Both the position numbers and the translations under genes were made by a program. From assembly GCF_014489515.1 (NCBI RefSeq), contig NZ_CP060782.1, positions 1,612,001-1,676,000 on the forward strand: a stretch of DNA of 64,000 nucleotides, given 5' to 3'. The DNA comes from Sphingomonas sediminicola. Lineage in GTDB: Bacteria; Pseudomonadota; Alphaproteobacteria; Sphingomonadales; Sphingomonadaceae. The notes under the pieces are model-generated. The model saw nothing but the letters and a program-made list of their open reading frames with translations, was not told where the DNA came from and did not search any database. Of this stretch, positions 57,125 through 64,000 are shown in pieces; positions within the stretch are counted from its first letter, which is position 1, and the number at the start of each line of letters is the position of its first letter.

Positions 57125-59203
57125 ATGAACCGTACTAAGTTGCTTCTCGTCGCGTCCGCGCTCGCTTTCTCGATTTCCGCCTGCCAGCAAGCGGGCACCG
57201 GCACCGAACAATCCGCGCAAGCCCCGGGTACGGAGCTCGGCATCGTCCCGGCGTCGATGGACACGTCGGTAAAGCCGGGCGACGATTTCTTCGCCTTCAC
57301 CAACGGGAGCTGGGTCAAGAACACGCCGATCCCCGAGGACCGCTCGAACATCGGCGCCTTCTACATCGCCGATCAGGAGCGCGAGCGTCAGACAAAGGAG
57401 CTAATCGCCGGAATCCTGAAGTCGAGCCCGGCTGCAGACAGCAACGAAGGTAAGATCGCCAACTACTACAATGCCTTCCTGAACACCGATGCGATCGATA
57501 AGGCTGGCCTGAACCCGGCCAAGGCCGATCTCGACGCAATCGGGCGCATTGCCGATAAGAAGCAGCTGAGCGCTGCCATCGGCGGCACGCTTCGCGCCGA
57601 CACCGACCCGCTGAACGCGACGAACTTCAGGACCGAGAACCTGTTCGGCATCTTCGTGACGCAGGGCCTGAACACGCCGGGCGAGACCCTGCCCTACATC
57701 ATGCAGGGCGGCATCGGCCTTCCGGAGCGCGAATATTATCTCAGCGGCGACGCCAAGATGGCGGACTTGCGCAACAAGTATCGCGCCTACGTCCAGCAGA
57801 TCTTGACGCTTGCGAACTATCCGGACCCGCAGGGTTCGGCGCAGCGGATCATGGATCTTGAGACGAAGATCGCCCGCGCCCACGCCACGCGTGAGGAGAG
57901 TGAGGACTTCGCCAAGGGCGCCAAGGTCTGGACCCGCGCGGAGCTGGAGAAGAACGCCCCGGGCCTTGACTGGGCAGCGCTCCTCGACGCCGCGCAGCTC
58001 GGGTCGGCCCCGAAATTCCAGGCCTATCACTCGACCGCGATTCCGAAGCTGTCGGCTTTGGTCGGTTCCGAGCCGATCCAGGCATGGAAGGACTGGCTGG
58101 CGTTCCACACATTGAACCAGCAGGCGGCCGTGCTTCCGAAGGCGTTCCGCGATGCCAGCTTCACCTTCAACGGCACTGCGCTTTCCGGCACGCCGAAGGA
58201 GCGTCCTCGCGACCAGTTGGCGATGAACGCGGTCAGCAATGAACTGCCGGACGCGGTCGGCAAGGTTTATGTCGACAAGTATTTCCCGGTCTCTTCGAAA
58301 GCCGAAATCCAGAAGATGGTCGAGGAGATCAAGGCTGCCTTCGCCCGCCGGGTCGAAGCGCTCGACTGGATGGCGCCCTCGACGAAGGAAGAAGCGCTGA
58401 AGAAGGTGAAGTCGATCGTCGTCGGCGTCGGCTATCCCGACACCTGGCGCGACTATTCTTCGCTAACCATCGGCAGCGACGCCTACGCCAACCAGAAGAA
58501 TGCGCGCCTGGCAGAATATCGGCACCAGATCGCGAAGATCGGGAAGCCGATGGACCGCGCCGAATGGTGGATGCCGCCCCAGCTGGTGAATGCGGTCAAC
58601 CTGCCGGTGCAGAACGCACTCAACTTCCCGGCGGCGATCCTTCAGCGCCCCTTCTTCGACCCGAAGGCGGACCCGGCGTTCAACTATGGCGCGATCGGCT
58701 CTGTGATCGGGCACGAAATCAGCCACAGCTTCGACAATAACGGCGCCCTGTTCGATTCGACTGGTGCGCTTCGCAATTGGTGGACCCCGGCGGACTTCAA
58801 GCGCTTCCAGCAGGCCGGCGACGCGCTCGCCGCGCAGTACGACGCCTACGAGGCGCTTCCGGGCCTGCACGTGAATGGCAAGCTGACGCTCGGCGAGAAC
58901 ATCGCCGACGTGGCGGGACTCTCAGCGGCGTACGATGCCTACAAGCATTCGCTGAACGGCAAGGAAGCACCCGTCATTCAGGGTTACTCCGGCGACCAGC
59001 GCTTCTTCATCGCCTACGGCCAGGCCTGGGCGACCAAGATGCGTGACGAGCAACTTCGCCAGCGGATCGCAACCGATGGTCACGCCCCGGGCAATTTCCG
59101 CGCGCAAACCGTCCGCAACCTCGACCCGTGGTACACTGCGTTCAAGGTCGGGCCGGGCCAAAAGCTCTACCTCGCGCCCGAAAAGCGCGTGAAGGTCTGG
59201 TAG
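57125..59203 (+). CDS. M13 family (neprilysin-like) metallopeptidase lipoprotein
   Basis: The 692-residue protein has a lipoprotein signal (MNRTKLLLVASALAFSISAC). The mature part begins with DTSVKPGDDFFAFTNGSWVK, typical of M13. The zinc site is GSVIGHEISHSFDNNGALF (HExxH) with the third ligand Glu in TLGENIADVAGLSAAYDA. The C-terminus ends in a Trp as in the family. It is likely an outer-membrane or periplasmic peptidase. It separates the mcc operon from ivd, but is on the opposite strand. Confidence 0.95.
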   Translation: MNRTKLLLVASALAFSISACQQAGTGTEQSAQAPGTELGIVPASMDTSVKPGDDFFAFTNGSWVKNTPIPEDRSNIGAFYIADQERERQTKELIAGILKSSPAADSNEGKIANYYNAFLNTDAIDKAGLNPAKADLDAIGRIADKKQLSAAIGGTLRADTDPLNATNFRTENLFGIFVTQGLNTPGETLPYIMQGGIGLPEREYYLSGDAKMADLRNKYRAYVQQILTLANYPDPQGSAQRIMDLETKIARAHATREESEDFAKGAKVWTRAELEKNAPGLDWAALLDAAQLGSAPKFQAYHSTAIPKLSALVGSEPIQAWKDWLAFHTLNQQAAVLPKAFRDASFTFNGTALSGTPKERPRDQLAMNAVSNELPDAVGKVYVDKYFPVSSKAEIQKMVEEIKAAFARRVEALDWMAPSTKEEALKKVKSIVVGVGYPDTWRDYSSLTIGSDAYANQKNARLAEYRHQIAKIGKPMDRAEWWMPPQLVNAVNLPVQNALNFPAAILQRPFFDPKADPAFNYGAIGSVIGHEISHSFDNNGALFDSTGALRNWWTPADFKRFQQAGDALAAQYDAYEALPGLHVNGKLTLGENIADVAGLSAAYDAYKHSLNGKEAPVIQGYSGDQRFFIAYGQAWATKMRDEQLRQRIATDGHAPGNFRAQTVRNLDPWYTAFKVGPGQKLYLAPEKRVKVW

Positions 59204-59213
59204 GCAAAGCTAT

Positions 59214-59232
59214 CGGGCTCAAGCGGAGCCCG
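59214..59232 (+). terminator. Hairpin after the M13 peptidase gene
   Basis: CGGGCTC (59214-59220) and GAGCCCG (59226-59232) pair perfectly around AAGCG, 10 bases after the peptidase stop. A T tract is lacking. Confidence 0.5.
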
Positions 59233-59327
59233 TACGACGTCGCGGAATATATTCTCGTGACGGCTTCTCATGCTTTCGACCCATTGCGGGCATTCGTGCT
59301 GATGGCTCGGAGGCTCAGATTCTTCGA

Positions 59328-59507
59328 TCAGGCGTCGAGCTCGTTGCAAAGCGGGAGTTCATCATAAGGCGGCTTGTATCCGTGGCGATCGTATAAGCTC
59401 CGCGGAACGGTGGAGAGCCCGCTAGTTCCGAAATCGACGCGGGCGTATTCTGCCCCGGTCTCTCCGGTCTTCGTCCGGCATATGCCTCTAGCCACGGCGG
59501 CCTCCAT
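59328..59507 (-). CDS. Possible small protein (59 residues)
   Basis: An ATG at 59507 opens MEAAVARGICRTKTGETGAE, then YARVDFGTSGLSTVPRSLYD and a Pro/Glu/Leu-rich end. The amino acid mix is natural and Tyr/Asp/Gly-rich, more like a real protein than a shadow frame. However the start lies within the palindrome at 59506-59523 and no ribosome site is seen. It may be a fragment of a longer lost gene. Confidence 0.3.
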   Translation of the reverse strand: MEAAVARGICRTKTGETGAEYARVDFGTSGLSTVPRSLYDRHGYKPPYDELPLCNELDA

Positions 59508-59523
59508 GCTTTGCGCAAAGCAT
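59506..59523. repeat. 18-bp perfect palindrome
   Basis: ATGCTTTGCGCAAAGCAT reads the same on both strands. Perfect palindromes of this length are unusual by chance. It lies 17 bases from the inverted repeat at 59540, so both may belong to one dispersed element or to a regulator site. Confidence 0.7.
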
Positions 59524-59539
59524 ATAGGAGACACAGGCC

Positions 59540-59569
59540 AATGTCCGCTTTCCACCCAAAGCAGACATT
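59540..59569. repeat. Inverted repeat of the alphaproteobacterial intergenic type
   Basis: AATGTCCGCTTT (59540-59551), loop CCACCC, and AAAGCAGACATT (59558-59569) form a 12-bp stem with one G-T wobble. From memory, such AATGTC(C/T)GCTTT elements are dispersed in alphaproteobacterial genomes, where their translation gives spurious proteins starting MSAL-type. It lies 3 bases after the ivd stop and could also terminate ivd transcription. Confidence 0.65.
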
Positions 59570-59572
59570 AGC

Positions 59573-60723
59573 TCAGGCGCCGACCAACTCCCGTCCGATG
59601 AGCATGCGCCGAACCTCGTTGGTGCCGGCGCCGATGTCGAGCAGCTTCGCGTCGCGATAGTAGCGTTCGACGGGCCAGTCCTTGGTGTAACCCGCGCCGC
59701 CAAGTGCCTGCACCGCCTCGTTGGCCACCTTCACAGCATTCTCGGACGCGAGCAGGATTGCTCCGGCTGCATCGAAACGAGTCGTCTTGCCCGCATCACA
59801 CGCCTTCGCGACCTGGTAAGCGTAGGCGCGCGAGCTGTTGAGCGCGACGTACATGTCGGCGACTTTCGCCTGCATCAGCTGAAACGTGCCGATCGGCTTG
59901 CCGAACTGCTTGCGCTCGCGGACGTAGGGCAGGACGACGTCGAGGCAGGCCTGCATAATCCCGATCTGGATTCCGGCGAGAACGGTCCGCTCGTAATCGA
60001 GGCCGCTCATCAACACCTCGACGCCCTTGTTCTCCTCGCCGAGCACGTTCTCCGGCGGGACAAAGCAGTCGTCGAACACCAGCTCGCTGGTCGGCGAGCC
60101 GCGCATTCCCAGCTTGTCCATCTTCTGGCCGATCGAGAAGCCTTCCATGTCCTTTTCGATCAGGAAAGCGGTGATGCCGCGGCTGCCCTCGCCCGTCTTG
60201 CCGTAAACGACGAGCGTATCGGCGTAGGCGCCGTTGGTGATCCAGAATTTGGTGCCGTTTAGGCGATAGCCGTTGCCGACCTTCTCGGCCTTCAGCTTCA
60301 TGCCGACGACGTCGCTGCCCGCGGTCGCCTCGCTCATTGCAAGTGCACCGACATGGTCGCCGCTGATCAGCTTGGGCAGATAGCGCTTCTTCTGCTCGTC
60401 ATTGCCCAGCGGCGGATCTGGTTGACGCAGAGGTTCGAGTGGGCGCCGTAGCTGAGCCCTACCGACGCCGAAGCCCGCGCAATTTCCTCCTGCGCGATAA
60501 CATGTTCGAGATAGCCAAGACCGAGTCCGCCATATTCTTCCTCGACGGTTATTCCGTGAAGCCCGAGCTCGCCCATCTGCGGCCAGAGGTCCTTCGGAAA
60601 TTCGTCTTTCTCGTCGATTTCCGCGGCGATCGGCGCGATCTTGTCGCTGGCGAAGCGCTGCGTCGTCTCACGGATCGTGTCCGCCATTTCGCCCAGGTCG
60701 AATTCGAGCCCGCCTTCGGACAT
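59573..60723 (-). CDS. ivd: Isovaleryl-CoA dehydrogenase (frameshifted)
   Basis: The reconstructed 383-residue acyl-CoA dehydrogenase shows [60 protein letters not shown], and [20 protein letters not shown]. The Glu of LDYER corresponds to the catalytic base position special to IVD, which places it in leucine degradation. A -1 frameshift in CCC at 60405-60407 splits it (RRWGNDEQKK context). It is divergent from the thiolase gene. mccB and mccA lie downstream on the same strand. Confidence 0.93.
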
Positions 60724-60828
60724 GCTTCTCTCCTCTTGGGGCGAGCGCCTAGCACCCGCATTGAGGTTTGAACAAGGAAGCCCGCAGTCTTATGTGCAGC
60801 GCAACAATCCGACTCCGGAGCAAATTCC

Positions 60829-62022
60829 ATGGCCACCACCGCAGACGATCCGACCGTAATCCTCTCGATTGCACGCACGCCGATGGGCTCAATGCAGGGC
60901 GCTCTCGCCGATGCCTCGGCGACCGATCTCGGAGCGACGGCAGTGAAGGCGGCAGTGGAGCGCGCCGGCGTGTCCGGCGAGGACATCGATCGCATCTACA
61001 TGGGCTGCGTGCTTCCTGCCGGCCTCGGCCAGGCTCCCGCCCGCCAGGCAGCGATCAAGGCCGGCCTTCCGAAGTCGGTCCAGGCGACGACGGTCAATAA
61101 GGTCTGCGGCTCTGGCATGCAGACAGTGATCATGGGCGACGAGGCCCTGTCGGCCGGCAACGCCAACTTCATCATCGCGGGCGGCATGGAGTCGATGACC
61201 AACGCCCCGTACCTGCTGAAGAAGCACCGCTCGGGCGCGCGCATCGGCCACGACACGGCCTATGACCACATGTTCCTCGACGGCCTCGAGGATGCGTACG
61301 AGGAAGGCCGCGCGATGGGCAGCTTCGCCCAGTGCACCGCCGACGAATATCAGCTGACGCGCGAGCAGATGGACAATTACGCCATCGAGAGCCTCAGCCG
61401 CGCCAAGGCCGCTATCGACAATGGCGGCTTCAAGGACGAGATCGTCCCGGTCACCATCAAGAGCCGGGCCGGCGAGACGATCGTCGACACCGACGAGGCT
61501 CCTGGCCGCGGCCGTCCGGACAAGATTCCTCAGCTGAAGCCGGCCTTCTCAAAGGAAGGCACGATCACCGCGGCGACAAGCTCGTCGATTTCCGACGGCG
61601 CGGCAGCGGTCGTCCTTACGCGTGAGAGCGTCGCCAATGCCAAGGGCCTCGAACCGGTCGCGCGCATTGTCGCCACCGCCGCCCATGCCCAGGAGCCGGC
61701 GCAGTTCACCGTCGCACCGATCGGCGCGATCGAGAAGGTGCTCGCCAAGGCCGGCTGGAAGGCCTCCGACGTCGACCTGTGGGAAGTGAACGAGGCGTTC
61801 GCCTGCGTCGCCATGTTCGCGATGAAGGACCTCGGAATCCCGCACGAGAAGATCAACGTCCACGGCGGCGCGACCGCTCTCGGCCACCCGATCGGAGCCA
61901 GCGGCACGCGCATTCTCGTGACCCTCGTGAACGCGCTGAAGGGCAAGGGTCTGAAGCGGGGCGTTGCGAGCCTCTGCATCGGCGGCGGCGAAGCGACCGC
62001 CGTTGCGGTGGAACTGGTCTAA
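60829..62022 (+). CDS. Acetyl-CoA C-acetyltransferase (thiolase)
   Basis: The 397-residue thiolase has NKVCGSGMQTVIMGDEALSA with the active Cys, MESMTNAPYLL, NVHGGATALGHPIGASGTRI with catalytic His, and ASLCIGGGEATAVAVEL with the second Cys. It makes or splits acetoacetyl-CoA. Next to ivd and the mcc genes, cleaving acetoacetyl-CoA from leucine breakdown is the likely role; PHB synthesis is another option given phaR. Frame intact. Confidence 0.95.
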   Translation: MATTADDPTVILSIARTPMGSMQGALADASATDLGATAVKAAVERAGVSGEDIDRIYMGCVLPAGLGQAPARQAAIKAGLPKSVQATTVNKVCGSGMQTVIMGDEALSAGNANFIIAGGMESMTNAPYLLKKHRSGARIGHDTAYDHMFLDGLEDAYEEGRAMGSFAQCTADEYQLTREQMDNYAIESLSRAKAAIDNGGFKDEIVPVTIKSRAGETIVDTDEAPGRGRPDKIPQLKPAFSKEGTITAATSSSISDGAAAVVLTRESVANAKGLEPVARIVATAAHAQEPAQFTVAPIGAIEKVLAKAGWKASDVDLWEVNEAFACVAMFAMKDLGIPHEKINVHGGATALGHPIGASGTRILVTLVNALKGKGLKRGVASLCIGGGEATAVAVELV

Positions 62023-62087
62023 GCAGAAGACTCGCTGCGGGCTCTCGCAACTGGTAAGTCGCGCCCTACATCAAGGGGAGAGAAGCC

Positions 62088-62522
62088 GTGAAGAAACTCG
62101 TGTTGATCGTCGGCATCGCAGCACTCGCAGCTTGCGGTCAGAAGGAAGCTGCGCCCGCAGAGAACGCGGATATGAACGCCGCTGAGGCCAATATGGAAGC
62201 GCCGGCTGCGACTCCGGCCGCGTTCCAGCTCAACGAGACGACCTGGACGTTCACCGACAAGGACGGGCAGAAAATTCAGGAATCGGTGGACGCCAACGGC
62301 AATTACATCGCCAATTCTGGCGACAAACACGTCGATCACGGCACTGCGGTCATGAAGGACGACAAGGCCTGCTTCACCAGCGCCATGAACAAGGACGGCG
62401 AGACCTGCTGGACGACGAAGCCCCTAGAAATCGGACAGTCGTTCGAAACGACCAGCGACAAGGGCGAGAAGCTGACCGTTACGCGGGTCGCTTACACCCC
62501 GCTGACGATGCCGGCGGGCTAA
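62088..62522 (+). CDS. Small lipoprotein of unknown function
   Basis: The 144-residue protein has the lipoprotein signal MKKLVLIVGIAALAACGQ, an Ala/Glu/Asn linker, and a small beta-rich domain (NETTWTFTDKDGQKIQESVD, KACFTSAMNKDGETCWTT with two Cys, FETTSDKGEKLTVTRVAYTP). AAGGGGAG lies upstream. I do not recognise the family, but similar lipoproteins are common in sphingomonads. Confidence 0.82.
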   Translation: MKKLVLIVGIAALAACGQKEAAPAENADMNAAEANMEAPAATPAAFQLNETTWTFTDKDGQKIQESVDANGNYIANSGDKHVDHGTAVMKDDKACFTSAMNKDGETCWTTKPLEIGQSFETTSDKGEKLTVTRVAYTPLTMPAG

Positions 62523-62547
62523 ATACTCGAGATGGCGAAACGCGGGC

Positions 62548-63000
62548 CTATTTCGGGCCCGCGTAAGCCATGCACTCCAGCTCCAGCTCCGCGCCGAGGG
62601 CGAGACCGTTCGCACCGAACGCGCTGCGCGCCGGCAGCTTTCCGGCAGGGAAGTAAGGCACGTAAACGGCGTTGAACGCCGGCCAGTTCTTCATGTCGGC
62701 GATCATCACCGTGCACTTGAACACGTCGCTCCAGCCGAGGCCCCTGGCCTTCAGCGCGCCGCCGATATTCTCCATAGTCTGCTTGGCCTGGCCCTCGAAG
62801 GTCGGTGGCAGCTTGCCGTCAGCCTGGATGCCGATCTGACCGGAAAGGTAAAGTACGTCGCCCACGCGAACCGCGGTCGAAAATGGCGCAGGACGCCCGT
62901 TCAGTTCCGGCGCGGGGAAATATTCGACGGCGGGGCGCTGGGCCCGAGCATTCACAGCCGTGGCGCCGAGCAGCGCAACCAAGGCAATCGCATATTTCAT
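62548..63000 (-). CDS. Exported RidA-family protein
   Basis: The 150-residue protein has a signal peptide (MKYAIALVALLGATAVNARA) in front of a RidA/YjgF domain (VGDVLYLSGQIGIQADGKLP, QTMENIGGALKARGLGWSDV, LPARSAFGANGLALGAELEL ECMAY region). The classic Arg of imine deaminases (here PARSAF) is present. Export is unusual for RidA but known in this group. It lies 14 bases after the SH3 gene. Confidence 0.9.
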   Translation of the reverse strand: MKYAIALVALLGATAVNARAQRPAVEYFPAPELNGRPAPFSTAVRVGDVLYLSGQIGIQADGKLPPTFEGQAKQTMENIGGALKARGLGWSDVFKCTVMIADMKNWPAFNAVYVPYFPAGKLPARSAFGANGLALGAELELECMAYAGPK

Positions 63001-63014
63001 TCCCGCCTCCCCGT

Positions 63015-63495
63015 TCAGTCGATGACTTCGCCCTCGCTCACGCCCCAGATGTCTGAGACGCGGATATAGCCTTCGCGCTTTCCGACCGCGATGTGACACC
63101 AGCCGTTGCCGCAATGCTCGATGTGTCCGACCACGCCCTGTTCGGCGTTGAAGCGCACGCGGCTCGCCCCATCCGCCTTCGCGTGAATCGGACGCGGATC
63201 GCCGGGCTTCACGATCGCCGTGCGGCGGTCGCTGAGCAGCGACACGAGCATCCAGCCCTGTGTGCCCTCGGGGTCCTCGATCATGCGCCAGTTCGGATAG
63301 GTCTTCACGACGCGGATCGGCAGGTCGCGACGCTTGTAGAGCCAGATACCGGGATAATTGCGCCCGGGCCGGTGCGCATCATCGCTTCGCCCGACGCGAT
63401 CGAGGCCCAGTAGGGCGGTTTCTTGTCCTGCGCGACGGCCGGGACGGCCAGACTCAACGCGACTAACGCCAACAGCCCCGTCTCACGAAGATCAC
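63015..63495 (-). CDS. Exported bacterial SH3-domain protein (frameshifted twice)
   Basis: The reconstructed protein of about 160 residues has a signal peptide (GLLALVALSLAVPAVAQ), then PPYWASIASGEAMMRTGPGR and NYPGIWLYKRRDLPIRVVKT, a first SH3b domain, and a second half with VVGHIEHCGNGWCHIAVGKR and a WGVSEGEVID end. The likely GTG start at 63495 overlaps the stop of the upstream gene (GTGA). Two -1 frameshifts occur: CCCC at 63476-63479 and near 63361-63363. Such proteins bind cell wall or act in envelope sensing. Confidence 0.8.
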
Positions 63496-64000
63496 GCTCC
63501 CGTCAGGATCCTGTCCACCAACTGCTTCACCGTGGGGACGAAGCCGTTGGAATAGAACGGGTCGGTCTTGAAGCGGAAGGCCGCGTGACCCGCGAACATC
63601 AGATTTTTCTCGACAGGACCGCCATGTGCGATGTCCTGCAGCGTCTTCTGGATGCAGAAGCTGCGCGGATCGGCGAGCCGACCGGTCGAGTTCTTCTCAT
63701 TGTCCGCCCAGGACGAGAAAGAGCACTGGCTGAGGCAGCCCATGCACTCCGCCTGGTCGTGGCGGATCTGGTTCTTCTCATCCGTCGTGACGAAGATCAG
63801 CGTCTCGTCGGGCGTCTTCAGCGCCTCGGTATAGCCGGCGGCAAACCACTCGCGCGCGTGCTGCAGGTCGCCCTTGGTGACCCAGTAACCGCGCTTCTTG
63901 CCGACGCCGACATCGAGCTCGAAATGATGGTCGCCGAGCGGCTCCTTGGTGAAAGCGATCTGGCGATGCGAGCGCTCCTCGAGCGCCCGCAGGAATGGGT
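63492..64000 (-). CDS. Nitronate monooxygenase-family flavoprotein, C-terminal part
   Basis: The frame enters from the right edge with FLRALEERSHRQIAFTKEPL, continues with GKKRGYWVTKGDLQHAREWF, a Cys-rich segment QAECMGCLSQCSFSSWADNE and ends KTDPFYSNGFVPTVKQLVDR. These match the C-terminal part of 2-nitropropane dioxygenase-type FMN proteins of alphaproteobacteria. The N-terminal FMN barrel lies outside the window, so catalysis cannot be judged. Its stop overlaps the start of the SH3 gene. Confidence 0.75.
   Translation of the reverse strand, partial: PFLRALEERSHRQIAFTKEPLGDHHFELDVGVGKKRGYWVTKGDLQHAREWFAAGYTEALKTPDETLIFVTTDEKNQIRHDQAECMGCLSQCSFSSWADNEKNSTGRLADPRSFCIQKTLQDIAHGGPVEKNLMFAGHAAFRFKTDPFYSNGFVPTVKQLVDRILTGA

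Larger units (their letters stand above)
59204..59572. other. Intergenic stretch with repeats
   Basis: This 369-base gap holds a hairpin after the peptidase gene (59214-59232), a possible 59-codon minus-strand frame (59328-59507), an 18-bp palindrome (59506-59523) and an inverted repeat next to the ivd stop (59540-59569). Otherwise I see nothing recognisable. Confidence 0.6.

Noticed and set aside
59488-59703. 71-codon minus-strand frame containing MSALGGKRTLA
   Set aside because: It runs through the inverted repeat and into ivd in another frame; frames of this kind are typical false proteins from dispersed repeats.

Overview
The window looks like a chromosomal segment of an alphaproteobacterium of the order Sphingomonadales. 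Supporting signs are GC-rich sequence throughout, an F0 ATP synthase operon (atpI-B-E-F'-F) without the F1 genes, a PhaR/PhaC-like divergent pair, a DUF6456 gene, many short lipoproteins and exported proteins, and TonB-box-like VVVTG motifs. I see no phage, transposon, plasmid or CRISPR genes. The content is mostly core and catabolic, with a few accessory genes between 2.8 and 9 kb.

Layout. 0-2.8 kb: PHA regulator phaR, a divergent PhaC-like hydrolase and tRNA-Arg(CCG). 2.8-9 kb: a TIR-membrane-TPR protein with a small partner, two exported proteins, and an overlapping nucleotidyltransferase/metallophosphoesterase pair. 9-17.6 kb: one minus-strand polycistron, paaA-paaB-paaC-paaE, an aromatic-type aminotransferase, a fused 2-oxoacid dehydrogenase E1, its E2, and an AI-2E family permease. 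17.7-22.6 kb: further phenylacetate genes (paaI, paaG, paaZ) around an L,D-transpeptidase and a VanZ-like protein. 22.6-27.1 kb: CBS protein, XRE regulator, a damaged DUF6456 gene, a GST, and rpsF-rpsR-rplI. 27.2-32.4 kb: MarR regulator with palindromic operators, GST, Rieske oxygenase, two APC permeases. 32.5-42 kb: fabD-fabG, PAP2 and GT87 membrane proteins, dnaK-dnaJ, purB, radC. 42-49.5 kb: ydbH-ynbE-ydbL, a DUF3298-type lipoprotein, the F0 operon, tRNA-Val(TAC). 49.5-64 kb: cysQ, and a leucine/isovalerate degradation set (ivd, mccB, mccA, an SDR, a thiolase) with bioB embedded between the carboxylase genes, an M13 peptidase, RidA, an SH3 protein and the C-terminal part of a nitronate monooxygenase.

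How the genes work together. The most interesting unit is the 9-17.6 kb operon. It suggests a route phenylalanine to phenylpyruvate (aminotransferase), then oxidative decarboxylation to phenylacetyl-CoA (E1/E2), then ring epoxidation (PaaABCE), isomerisation (PaaG) and ring opening (PaaZ). This would make phenylacetyl-CoA without the phenylacetate-CoA ligase. The mccB-X-bioB-mccA operon couples biotin synthesis to a biotin-dependent carboxylase through stop/start overlaps.

Caution on quality. About 23 genes or gene parts, including essential ones (dnaK, fabD, purB, bioB), are broken by single-base deletions, always -1 and mostly in short G/C runs. This pattern fits residual sequencing error from a long-read or draft assembly, not real pseudogenes. 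I annotate such genes as single CDS across the frameshift and give the approximate site in each entry.
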